DNA of 64,000 nt from Gavia stellata. Taxonomy: Eukaryota > Chordata > Aves > Gaviiformes > Gaviidae. A program made the translations under genes and the position numbers. The notes beneath the pieces are model-generated. The model was not told the DNA's origin, did no database searches, and saw only the letters and a program-made list of their open reading frames with translations. Position 1 is the stretch's first letter. Every line of letters starts with the position of its first letter. The stretch lies in NCBI RefSeq assembly GCF_030936135.1, contig NC_082618.1, forward strand, positions 8,157,034 to 8,221,033, read 5' to 3'. Positions 35,501 through 45,900 of the stretch are shown one piece after another.

Positions 35501-38500
35501 CAGCTGATTGACCGAACACGGATTGTGATTGTGCCTTCCCTGAATCCAGATGGACGTGAGATAGCACAAGAGAGAGGCTGCACATCGAAGATAGGCCAGA
35601 CTAATGCTCGTGGCAGAGATCTGGACACAGACTTCACAAGTAAAGCAAACTAAAGTAAAGTGGTGTATAGTGTCCCTGCAGAAATGCAGGCTGTTGTAGA
35701 AGTCTGCTAGCTGCTCTAGGGTTGGGTGTAGTCGTTTGGTTACAGGGCCTACCTGTAAAGAGAGCAGCACTCTGGCCCTGGAGCCCAGGCAGCACAGCTG
35801 CTGGGAAACTTCCAAAGCTTGGATCCCCCTTGCAGTCCCTTATTTGCAAGGAAAAGATGAAGCAGAATTCTTTAGGAATAGTCCAGAGGTTGGACAACAG
35901 GTAATGTATTTTTCCTGTTAATTGATTTCCTTCAACCCTTTATTTCTGAAAAAATGCCCTCTGCTCATGCTTCCTGGAAACAGTCTCCTTTTTTCATGCT
36001 TTTCTGGTTTCCACGTAATGGCCTGCTGTATCCATAGCACTGTATCCATAGCACTGTATCAGTGCTATGCCCACCCTTTCTTGGGATGAAGTGTTCTCTC
36101 TGGCCAGGATTGGCTCGGATCATCCCTAATGCTTTCTTAAAAAAAATGTCAGCTCAGTGACATTGAGGAGAGCAAACACACATGAAATACCCTCTACATT
36201 CACAAAAGTAAATAGCCTGTGGAAATAGTGATGTGTCACATTTGTTTAGCTTTGCAGATTAATTCCCCCCATGGGTAGTGTGGACTAGGTGCTTTACTTG
36301 ATGTCAGGCACATCTGCTGAGATCTAACAAATACCTTTTAATACGTGCAGCAGACCTAATTCAGACATAAACAAAGAATGTACTTGTGCTGGCTTCTGAA
36401 ACAGCAGAGGAAACTGTTGTCATTTCCCTTTTCTATTTGTTGTTCTGATTTACAGGCAATTACTCCCGGTACTCGGGGACAAGAGAGCCTGAGACCAAAG
36501 CCATCATAGAGAACTTGATATTGAAGCAGGATTTCAGCCTCTCTGTTGCGCTAGATGGAGGATCTTTGCTTGTCACTTACCCATATGATAAGCCAGTGCA
36601 GACAGGTATGACTTAACTCCTCCAGGGCCTTGCACACACAGTTACCCTCGGGCTGTCTCTGCAGAAGTTCATGTGACCACATGTTGTAAGAGCTTCTTGC
36701 GCTGCTGGTGTTCTGTAGCCTCCTTTTGTGTTCAGCCCTTTATGTGGAGTTGACAGTCTGCTAAGTAAAGCTATAAAACCTCACAGGATTCAGCTAGGGA
36801 TCAGAACACTTACCATTTCTGTTCCTACAACAGTATTTCAGCATTTCCTCTGCCAATGCTACTATAAAGTCTGCTTTTGATACCACCTCTCAGTGTTAGA
36901 GGAAATCTGGAATGCCCCTGAAACAATTTGTGTCACTGTTTAATACAGGGTCATGGGGTTAGAATGGGAATCTGCCCCTCCAGTGAATAGGAGTTGCACT
37001 CCCAAAGTCTCACTTTTCTCTTTGTAGTGGAGAACAAAGAAACACTGAAGCATTTGGCATCTCTGTATGCAAACAACCATCCACTGATGCATTTGGGCCA
37101 GCCAGGCTGTCCAAATAAGTCAGGTATGTTTGGTTGAATCCTTTAACGCCCCTGTCAGCTTGTGCTAGACTCTGCTAGGAGCAGATCTGTCTGACAGCTG
37201 TGTTCTTGCTCTCACAGATGAGAATATTCCTGGCGGTGTGATCCGTGGCTCTGAATGGCACAGTCACTTGGGAAGTATGAAGGTACTTCGTCATGGCACA
37301 AGGCTTTCCATGTCTGCTAAACAGGCATTAAAAAGCATATTCGTTCTGATGTCTGGGCAAAGCTTCCCCACCTCCAGCTGCACTTTGCAAAACTTTTTAA
37401 ATGCCACCTATTTTGTTGTAACTGTGGTTTTGGTTTTTGCAGGATTTCAGTGTTATGTTTGGTCATTGTCCTGAGATCACTGTTTATACCAGCTGCTGTT
37501 ACTTCCCGAGTGCAGGGCAGCTTCCCAGCTTGTGGGCAGACCACAGGAAATCTCTCCTTAGCATGCTCGTGGAGGTGAGTCGCAGTCTGTGGGAGGAAAT
37601 TCTGGCAAGGAGTGAAAGGTGGTGGGCTGGGGGGGGAGAGGGAGAGCGCAGTATGGAGAGTCTTTGTGTCTTTATTGGTGCTCTGTAATTACAGATGGTC
37701 AAAATTTAGACTGTGAGGAATGGATTGAACAGAGGAAGCAAGTGACCAGGAAATGTGTTGACATGAGAGTTAAATATCTGTGCTGTTTTGCCTCATGGTG
37801 GGCTAAGCAGTCCTTGCAGTATCCTGCACTTTTATATATTATGAGGGTCAGGGATGGAAAATGGGCTGTATTTTGAGGGGAGGATTAGATCCTGGTTTTT
37901 AGTTACAAATGTGCCATGTGCTTGGATCTGAACATGAAGTGTTTGAAATGCTTTATTTCAGGTTCATAAGGGAGTCCATGGGTTTGTCCAAGACAAGAGT
38001 GGCAAGGCAATTTCTAAAGCTACCATTGTTCTCAATGAAGGTTTGAGGGTCTATACTAAAGAAGGTGGCTATTTCCATGTGCTGTTGGCTCCAGGTTTGC
38101 ATAACATCAATGTGATAGCTGACGGGTACCAGCAGAAACATGTCAAGGTATGTGAATGTCTGTACCAGAGATCTTCCCCCCGCTCCCTGTCATATAAAGG
38201 CATCCCCTATTTGGGCTCTGCCTCATTTGCTGTGTTTAGCTGCAGATTATGTGCCCAGGGTAGCTGTTTTCTGCCTTGATAAATGGATGGAGAAGAATTT
38301 CTCAGCACAGCAGGGTTGTTTTGGGCAGTAGCTTTTCTTTCCATTGCGCTTGTCTTTGGCATCTGCCTGGTCCTGCCCTGGTCAGGACCACCTCTCTTGT
38401 GTGGACACCTACGAGAGGTACAAGCTTTGAGACAGTCTGAGCTCTCTTATCTTTCTGCAGGTCTTTGTACGTCATGATGCACCCAGCACTGTGTTAATTG

Positions 38501-39442
38501 TATTTGACACGGAAAACAGGGTATTTGGTTTGCCAAGGGAGCTGGTTGTCACTGTTGCAGGTAAAGTGATACTTTTGATCAAAGCTTTGAGCTTTGCTTT
38601 CCGTAGGGGTTTGTGCTGACAATCACCCTTTGCTGAACTGGAAAAGTAACCTGTGGACTTAAGCCATCTCCTGCTTTCCCTCTGAGTATGTGCTTGTCCT
38701 TGCAGACCGGTCCAACAACCCTTGGATCTGGTGATGCTGGGCTGGCAGATGGGAGGGAGGAAGTAGAGTGTGTTGCAGGGCTCTGAAGGGTCCAGAATGG
38801 ACTTTGAGATGCCTGGAATGGGGAGAGCTTATTTGTGCATAGAGCTGGGAGATCTTGCTTCTTCCCCAAGGTTTCTTTGAGGGGGGTGGCACCAGGTAAG
38901 CATTAAGAGATATTTTTTTTTTTTTCTTTTGTCAAGGTGGCAGCTGCTGGGGAGCCTAGAGTTTATACCCAGTGGTCTGCAGAGGAGCTCAGTGATGCTA
39001 TCCTAGACTGCGAGCGCAGAAAATAAAGCTAGTGCAGTGCTGCTCTGGGAGCAGCTCTCTTGCATGGCATGTTTTCTGTGGCCTAGGAGGAAGGAGCAGG
39101 GTCACAGTGAAGTGAAGAAACTGGCTGTGACTGTAGAAGGGAAGAGAGATGATGGCAAGGCTATGAGTCTCTGAGGTGGGGGAACATGGCATTAACTTTG
39201 TCTTCTCTCTGGCAGGTGCAAGTATGTCTGCGCTGGTCCTCACCGCCTGTATCATCTGGTGTGTCTGCTCGATTAAGTCCAACAGACACAAGGATGGCTT
39301 CCACCGCCTCCGGCAGCACCACGATGATTATGAGGACGAAATCCGCATGATGTCCACTGGCTCAAAGAAGTCGCTCCTGAGCCATGAATTCCAGGATGAA
39401 ACAGACACTGAAGAAGAAACATTGTACTCCAGCAAACACTGA
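14518..39442 (+). CDS. CPD: Carboxypeptidase D (complete, 21 coding exons)
   Basis: CPD is a trans-Golgi network membrane metallocarboxypeptidase that removes C-terminal Arg/Lys left by furin-type proteases. In ducks it is also the docking receptor (gp180) of an avian hepadnavirus. Coding exons: 14518-15200, 17780-18027, 25903-26045, 26797-26966, 27554-27921, 28342-28533, 29448-29615, 30809-30918, 31378-31480, 31972-32114, 32711-32880, 33475-33786, 35032-35227, 35504-35639, 36456-36605, 37028-37123, 37218-37282, 37443-37574, 37962-38147, 38461-38560, 39216-39442. They sum to 4098 nt, 1365 aa plus stop (human about 1380), with phase consistent at every junction and all introns GT-AG. Layout: signal peptide about 1-33, domain I, domain II, inactive domain III, membrane span about 1286-1310, acidic cytosolic tail of about 55 aa ending ETLYSSKH. 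The ATG at 14518 follows ggcc and opens the signal peptide. Near-identity to mammalian CPD runs through domain II and the tail. Confidence 0.97.
15201..17779 (+). other. CPD: CPD intron 1
   Basis: The donor is GTGAGT directly after the CpG-rich exon and the acceptor is caaccccag. The first 150 nt belong to the CpG island. The intron contains a 28-nt T run and no supported gene; the roughly 200-codon open frames on both strands near 15350-15960 reflect high GC and have no family resemblance. Confidence 0.7.
16627..16654 (+). repeat. Poly(T) tract, 28 nt, in CPD intron 1
   Basis: An uninterrupted run of 28 T (poly(A) on the minus strand). No retrogene or SINE body is recognisable next to it, so its origin is unclear. 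Length is likely polymorphic. Confidence 0.9.
18028..25902 (+). other. CPD: CPD intron 2, the longest in the gene (7.9 kb)
   Basis: I found no exon, RNA gene or intact mobile element on either strand. The base composition is unremarkable. Open frames up to about 150 codons (for example minus strand 25196-25642) have no splice support or family resemblance. Length alone suggests it could hold regulatory sequence. Confidence 0.6.
27554..32880 (+). other. CPD: CPD domain II (exons 5-11): active carboxypeptidase unit
   Basis: Exon 5 finishes the first transthyretin-like domain and a Pro/Thr-rich linker, then opens domain II at FHHHHF-like [16 protein letters not shown]. Zinc ligands are His549 and Glu552 ([13 protein letters not shown]) and His657 (SANLHGGS). 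Asn619-Arg620 sit in [10 protein letters not shown] and the general base Glu747 in [11 protein letters not shown]. Exons 11-12 carry the second transthyretin-like domain (VHRGVWGFV). All catalytic residues are kept. In mammals domain II has a more acidic pH optimum than domain I, with preference for Lys over Arg; that is family knowledge, not visible here. Confidence 0.9.
31820..31841 (+). repeat. 11-bp tandem duplication in CPD intron 9
   Basis: The unit tatagcctctt occurs twice back to back, without mismatch. A simple local duplication. Confidence 0.9.
33475..38560 (+). other. CPD: CPD domain III (exons 12-20): catalytically dead carboxypeptidase-like unit
   Basis: The fold is kept but the active site is gone. 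The HxxE motif reads AGIHGNAP, so His973 stays but the Glu is Ala976. The third zinc His is replaced by Asp1081 in VALDGGS. Asn-Arg is replaced by Asp1043-Thr1044 in RDLDTDF, and the general base Glu by Tyr1166 in [11 protein letters not shown]. This is the known state of CPD domain III, which in duck is the part contacted by the hepadnavirus. Exon 15 begins [15 protein letters not shown], longer than the mammalian version I recall at this point and with an added Asn-Tyr-Ser sequon. Exon 19 opens the third transthyretin-like domain (VHKGVHGFV). Confidence 0.9.
36026..36060 (+). repeat. 14-bp tandem repeat (2.5 copies) in CPD intron 14
   Basis: The unit ctgtatccatagca is present twice perfectly and then as a 7-nt partial copy. 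It is followed by agtgctatg, nearly the reverse complement of the unit's second half, so a small hairpin is possible. Confidence 0.85.
39216..39442 (+). CDS. CPD: CPD last exon: transmembrane span and trafficking tail
   Basis: The exon encodes [19 protein letters not shown], the core of the membrane span, then a basic stop-transfer segment (KSNRHK) and an acidic tail. The tail has a di-Leu-like LLSHEF, an acidic stretch [15 protein letters not shown] with casein-kinase-II-type sites, and [10 protein letters not shown]. In mammals the tail directs cycling between the trans-Golgi network and cell surface. It is almost unchanged from the mammalian sequence. The stop TGA is at 39440-39442. Confidence 0.95.
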
Positions 39443-41740
39443 CACCTCAGGGGCAGGAAAGAAGGTTCCCATGGACCAGACCCGGTGGCGGGGGGCGATC
39501 CCTGTGGTTCAGTTTAGAAATATTAGTTTGCAGGATGTGTCCTCCAGGGGTGTGGGTGGCAGCTCCCAGCTTCCCTCTACTATTTGCTCTGTTCCTATGT
39601 ACATGCAAATCAGTGGGTGCTGGAGGTTGTGTTTCGGGCTAAAGACATGGCTTGTTACATTTTTGGGTCAAGATCTGGAGGTTCACATGACATTGTTTGA
39701 AAGGCAACCTAACAGGGTGGCCAGCAGAGTTCCTAGCACTTCCTCAGCATCTCGACACAGTGAGCAGATGGTGGGGAAGTGCCCCAAGACCTGCATGGGG
39801 TCGTAGTTACAACACTCCAAAGCAGTTTCTCTGCTTGTTTTGATTTAATGTTTTCCACTCTGTACTTGGGGGAAGCCAGATCCTTCACTTGACTCCACGT
39901 TCTGCAGAGCAGCCCTCAGAAAAAGACTGTACTTGGTTTTCAGCTGCTGCCTTGGAGCTTTTCCCCACCATGAGATGCTGTGGCCTGCTATGATCTGCAG
40001 TGGTTGTGGAGCACCTCTAATGTGTTGCTAGTTCCAGGCAGTGACTTGGCATCCTGAAAACTGGGGGAGATGACATCCATTCTTGATGTGAGCTGGAGAA
40101 AGGAGCAACTGTCAGAGCTTCAGTGAACTCTGGCAAAGTTCAGTGGCTCGCCAGCGCTGCGGCACTGCTGTTCCTGACTTCTGGGGAAGAAAGAAACTTT
40201 ATTCCCATCACCCCTGGTTGCTTTTCATTTGTGTAGTAGACCTGGCCTTTGGGGGTCTCAAATTAGCGTTACAATAGTCTGAAAGAGCCACTGAAGGTTA
40301 TTCTAAGCAAATGGATAAACTGATTGTGGTGGATGCTGTAGAAAAGCAATCAGTTACTGACTCCACCTGATCAGTTTTGCCCAAGTCCACTACTGTTCAG
40401 GAGGAAACAGTGAAATCTGACGACTGCTTTGTATTTGTGCGTTACTGAAGCAGCAGGGAAGGTCATGGGAGTATCCATGGCCCAACTTCAGTCTTAAATT
40501 TTGAAGAAAAACTGCACAATTTGCCACTGTCTACCTAATACCATTTAGTGATCAGAGCACTTTGCAAACACCCTCTCATTAAGCTCTGGTGATGGTAGGC
40601 ATCAAATTAACCTGCTGGCTTGGCTCTGTTCTGCTACTACAGTGTCCCTGAAGTATGTAGCAAGAGCTCCACCTGCTTGCGTGTCTGCAGTTGTGCCTGC
40701 TGCTGCGGGGCCTGGGTGCAAGGCGTGAGGAAGGGCTGAATGGCTGTGCTGAAGGAGAAGGGAAGAGCAGCCCAATTCTGTTTTGTAGCACTTGGCAGAA
40801 AGTTGGAAAGAGGAGCTGCAGCATGCATCCCAAAGACGTGGGATTTGTGGGGAATAGAAGGGATGTCCAGAAGGGAAGAATAGCTGAAATGTTTGATTTC
40901 CAAAGCCTTTATGCATCTCTGATGTTTCTGTGCTTTCTGGGCAGGAGGCTGGGGTTAGAATAGGCACTTACTTTCTTGCTGCTCACTTTCTTATTTAATT
41001 CTTGCCCCACTGACCCGAGCTCTGGGGTGCAGGAGCCTGGTGCAGCACTGTCTCAGGCAGTGAGCTGATCTGTTCTCCAGCAGCCTGGGGAGGTCCACTA
41101 GTGAAACCTGCACATGGTGTCTGGGGGGGGTGTTTGCACCCAAATGTATGAAGGGGTCTGTTCTGCAGGGCTCTGGCCTGGTCATCTCTGGGGGAACATC
41201 GCCTTCCGAAGGAGCTGTTCCTCACCTCTGTGTGCAGTAGACGCCCTTCCAGAACCACATGCCTGTGGCCATGCTGCCATGCTCATTGTCTCAGCAGCTG
41301 CATGCTGATTTTGTGCAGCTATCTGGAGGGACAAAGATCACCCTTAAACACCAGTATACCTTCTTCGCTGTTCCATGGGGAATTACATTGCAAAAAGCAC
41401 TTGATAAGATCTGGCTGGGGAGGTGTGCTGGGCACAGGGAGATGAGCCTGAGCATCCCCGTGCTCCTGTCCCACGTCACTGTGGTGTGAAAGCGCTGTTC
41501 CTGTTGCCTCTGTTCTGCAGGAGCCATGAACATCCCCATGCCTGCTCCCAGTTCATCGTGCTGAGCAGGGGATGGGGTTTGGTCCTGGACCGTGACCCTT
41601 TTCCCTGTGTAATAAGCTGCAGCACACCAGCACGCAATAGTGCTAACCCTGCCTGATGTCCAAACTTTTCCTGCTTCTGAGGGCTTTACAAAGAGACACA
41701 GCTGGGTTTTCATATTAAAGTTGAGTTTGCAAATGGCTCT
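39443..41740 (+). other. CPD: CPD 3' untranslated region (predicted)
   Basis: About 2.3 kb between the stop and the first plausible polyadenylation hexamer, with no convincing coding exon. A long 3' UTR is usual for CPD in other vertebrates. Use of a later site, up to about 42290, cannot be excluded. Confidence 0.55.
41714..41719 (+). terminator. CPD: Candidate CPD polyadenylation signal (ATTAAA)
   Basis: ATTAAA, the commonest variant hexamer, is followed within 25-60 nt by the GT-rich stretch ctctgtttgggctttgtttg, a plausible downstream element. I found no AATAAA between the CPD stop and the GOSR1 promoter. TATAAA at about 42270 is a weaker alternative. Confidence 0.45.
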
Positions 41741-42329
41741 TAGGGCTCTGTTTGGGCTTTGTTTGCTCTGGCAGCAGGTAACGGACTGAGCTGGCCTTGC
41801 TTTGTCCCACTAGCAATAAGTCTTGTTAGGAATTGGCCCTTTCCCCCTGAGAGTGCATTCTGCAATTAGCTTGGAGCGGGTGCATCTTTTTAAGGGGAGT
41901 GGATTCGAGACGTTTTGCAAAGGTGTGAGACTTTTCTACGCAGCAGGACCAGGTGGTGTGCTCAGAACCACAGGGCTGTTTGTCACCTATGTTGGGAAGG
42001 CAGGAGCAGCCTCCCCTTGCCATCAGTCTGTCTGTCCGTCCGTCCATCTGCGGGAGTGCCTGGGCCACTTCTGGCGAAGAGCCGGTCCCCCGCGGGCGCT
42101 TGTCCCTGGAGCGTGTCGGTCCGTGCACTGTGCCTTCAAATGTACATTTTTAAAAGGGACTTGAATCGCCTTTTCCTGGAAGCGGGACGGGGCGGTGTGA
42201 GGCGAGGCCTGGTTCTGCCCTCAGCCGGGCTCTCTGTTTTTTACCTGTATACTGAGATCCAATAATCTGTATAAAACTATTTTGATGTCCACCTGGGTTG
42301 TCTCGTTCTTCCTACAACGGGCAGTAGGG

Positions 42330-42900
42330 GCTTGGGGCTGCGAGGAGGAGGCTGCGGGAGACCGGGGCCGGGGCCGGCGTCTCCCGCCCGGTGCTCGGCG
42401 CTGCAGGGTGGGGGCCGCCGGGGCGAGGCACCGCCCAGCCGCTAGGGGGCGCTGCAGCGGGAGGCCCGCCCGTCCCGTCGGGCGCCGCGCTTCTAGGAAG
42501 ACGCTCTGGTCCGCCCTTCTCGGCGGCGCGGTCTCGTTGGGCCGCGGCTGACGTTGGACAACAAAGATGGCGGCGGGGAGCAGCAACTACTGGGAAGGCG
42601 AGTGGGGCCTGAGGGTGGCGGGGACGGGGCGGCTGCGCGCCGCGGGGCCCTCCTGGGGCACAGCCCGGTCCGGGCAGGGCGAAAGTGCCGCTGGGTCCCC
42701 TGTGCTCGCCTCCGGGGGGCCGGCGCCGCCCGCGCTCGGAGGCTGCGGTGGCCCCGTCGGCCTTTCAGCCATGAGGCGGCGGTGCCCGGCTGAGCCCCGC
42801 GGCGGGGAGGGGGCCCGCGGGGAGGGGGGCAGCACCCCGCGCCGGACCCTCCTGCTTGTGTGGGACAGGACCGGTGAGTGTTAAGCCGCGCCCCCCCCCC
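42330..42900 (+). promoter_or_regulatory. GOSR1: GOSR1 CpG-island promoter with CRE-like and YY1-like motifs
   Basis: A GC-dense, CpG-rich segment covers the upstream region, exon 1 and early intron 1. TGACGT (CRE half/core) lies at 42549-42554, 12 nt before the ATG. The sequence AAAGATGGCGGC at 42563-42574 spans the start codon and fits the YY1 consensus AANATGGCGGC, a motif often placed just downstream of the start site of housekeeping genes with short leaders. There is no TATA box. The 5' UTR is therefore probably short; factor binding is inference. Confidence 0.6.
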
Positions 42901-45900
42901 CGCCTTTCGGCGTGGGGTGCCCCCCCTTCAGTGAGGGCCTCGCTTTGTCGGGCCCCCCTTCTCTGTGGGGTTCCCCTCTGGGGCTCCCGAGCGGTCTGCG
43001 CCAGCTCCGCTTGAAAACACCTCGTGAAAACGCGTCACCCAAAGGCGTGGGGTCACCGTGCGGGTTTGTGACTTCTCCCCCACTCCCGGCCGCCCTGTGC
43101 AGATCTCAGGAAGCAGGCGAGGCAGCTGGAGAACGAGCTGGACCTGAAGCTGGTCTCCTTCAGCAAACTCTGCACCAGCTACAGCAGCACCCGAGACGGA
43201 AGGCGCGACAGGTATAGGTACTAGCCCATTTCTTTATGTTTTAAATGCTGCTTGTGGTTCTTCGTTCATTTTTATAATTTGCTGAATGCTGGTCCCACCA
43301 GTGGCTTTTATGCTTAAGAAGCTCATTTCATCGCTTCTTGATGTTGTGATGCTGGTGTTGGTCTTGGTGCGATATTGAGTGGTACTGGGACGTGAATCAG
43401 AAAGGTGTATGAGCTGCAGTGGTGCGTCGTGAGAGCATATATGTCACTAGGGGAAGCTGAATTTAAACCTCAGTTTGTAACTGTGGGGTTAGCGTGTGAA
43501 CTAGCGATACGGCTTTTTAATGCATGCTACCTCGACTTATTTTCTAGTTTTTCTTCCATTAAACTAGCAGGAGGTTTTCAGGGACTGCAGTATTAGGGGA
43601 ATTTAGCCTTACAGCTCCTAGGTGGGCCAGTGTGGTATTTGTAATCCCTGTTTTAATGATAAGGGAAGCGGAGCGCCGAGCAGCTGTGACTGGTCCAAGG
43701 TTGCGCAGGGGACTAGCCCTCTCTTCAGGAGGGGTAGCTGTTTCTTTCTGGCTTTCTCTTAAGATGAGTAGTAATAGCGAGAGCTGTATATATGTTTATA
43801 TATATATGAATCAGATAAATACATACATGTGTATATATATGAATAGTTTGTTTGATTTAGGCAGATTCATGTTTGACTGAAGAATTAATGTGAAAATTTC
43901 TCAAGCCTTTCAGCTTATGGGCCAGAGTTGAGGTCTTCCCTGCAGTTCCACAGCACTATCAACTTTTCCGTCCCTATGCGCAACCTTTAAAAACTGCCCT
44001 TCTTTGCTTATTAACTGTGGGTCCCAACACTGTGTATCAGTTGTGAGTGTGACTACTGCATGTATGTCTGTTGGTATTTTTATTTATTTGTTTGTTTGTT
44101 TTGATGATTGAATCTGTTTTGAACCTTTCCATGAATTTCTGGTTCTGGAAGCCTGAGAGAGCCTCAAGAATGATCGTGTTACTCTTGAATCAGAGTCCTA
44201 GTCTCTCTTGTTTCTGGCTCTGTGCTGTTACTTGCCATGTAATCTCATGGTTTTAGTTATTTTTGCTGTCCTATGCAAATCTTACTTCTCTTACTCTAGT
44301 TATGGTAGATTACCAAAGCAATAAATAGTCTCTGAAAGGTATTAGTTGTCATACTTCTGCAGGTTGGCATACCCTGTGTTGCGCTTCTGTTCTTTTGCTT
44401 AGATATGACTTTTCATTGTGGTTTTAGTTTATCTTAAAAAGCATATAGGGAAGGTGTACTGTATGAAACTTTAATTGTGATAAGTTGTGTGGGTTGTATT
44501 GCTTTGTAGAACACTGACTGCTTAATTGGACTGCTTAAGTGGGTCGTCCTAACACTGTATTATTAAGGTGTAATTATGTAGCTGGTATAACATATTAATA
44601 GTGCAGTGCTCCCTCCTCCCAATAAATAAATAAATCAAGCTTAAAAGTTGGGGAGAGAAGGGCAATGGTACTAGACACGTGCTGGTAGTAGACAAGTGTT
44701 TGGTGTCAGGCATATCTTCCAAGGAGAGGTTATATTTTCCCCAGGTGATGCTGTGTCATTAGTTCAGATAAGAGGTAAAGGCATGTATGATAAGAAAATG
44801 TAATTTTTCTAAGCTTAATTTATCCCTCTAGGAAACCTGGGTAGTGGAGCTTGCCAACACCTAACACTAGTGTTTCTTTATTTCTGGCATTCGTGAAAAG
44901 ATGATGTACTTTTTCGTAACTGCTTCTCCTCTTTTTCCTTAGCTCTGACACAACTCCTCTCTTAAATGGATCAAGCCAGGACAGAATGTTTGAGACCATG
45001 GCTGTGGAGATTGAACAACTTCTGGGAAAGGTAACTCAGGTTACTGTGGTTTTACTTCAGCATCTAGGAGATATTGCAGTACAGGTTTCTGTGATGAATG
45101 CTGGGAAATACTAGCGTGGGTATTAGACAAGTGTTTCTGAAGGTATGTGTCTGTCGTTAGAACTAGCTCCTTCAACTTATGCATTGTAACTTTCTTACAA
45201 GAATAAGCCATTTCATGTTTTTGGGTTTGTTGGTTTTTTTTTTCCTTCCTCTAGCTTACTGGAATAAATGACAAAATGGCAGAATACACAAATAGCGCAG
45301 GAGTCCCATCCCTGAATGCTGCACTGATGCATACGTTACAGCGTCATAGAGACATATTACAGGTAACAAACGGACGTCTATCTTGCTTTTATTTTGTTTC
45401 TTTGTTTGGAATAATTATTAGCAGTGCTGATATCACAACATGCTTGAATGTCTTACCAGAAGATTTAAATGCCACCAATCCCATCTCACTTTTCTTCCCT
45501 CCGAGCACCCCAATCAGTGAACTCTGAGTTGAAAAAAGAGGATTTTTTTTTTTATCTCATATTGGTGACTAGCACCTAGCTAAGAAAGAACGGTGAAGTA
45601 TGCCATCTTATGTAGGTGTCTTTTATATAGCATAAGGGGAAGGGTACTGTAATGAATTACCTTGTCTGTGTGGTCTGTCACATAGCAATATGAGACGGAA
45701 CATCACACTTGAGAAAATATGATTGTAAAACCATTTAAACTGCTAAAGGGAGTTGAAGGAAATGTGATGGCTAAAGCTACTAATTAGGGTTATAAATCAA
45801 CCATGTTTCAAACTGGTGATGTTTTCATGGCACAGTAATGCTAAAAGTGCATGTTTTGTTTGGCTGGTCATATACAGTTTGATTTCTCTTTTGAATCTGC

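Larger units (their letters stand above)
26046..39215 (+). other. CPD: CPD introns 3-20, collective note
   Basis: Eighteen introns of about 95 nt to 1.4 kb. The shortest is 37124-37217 (94 nt), between exons 16 and 17. The longest is 33787-35031. All begin GT and end AG. They contain short T or A runs (for example 12 A near 28837 and T runs near 38912) and two small tandem repeats listed separately. No other gene or mobile element was recognised. Confidence 0.65.

Noticed and set aside
39001-39030. AATAAA near 39023 as a CPD polyadenylation signal
   Set aside because: It lies in intron 20, upstream of the transmembrane exon. It could make a soluble truncated form, but there is no supporting downstream element strong enough to claim it.
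42602-42603. GT 4 nt downstream as the GOSR1 exon 1 donor instead of GC
   Set aside because: It would shift the frame and destroy the conserved D-L-R-K-Q start of exon 2, and its context (GCGA|GTGGGG) is poorer than AG|GCGAGT.
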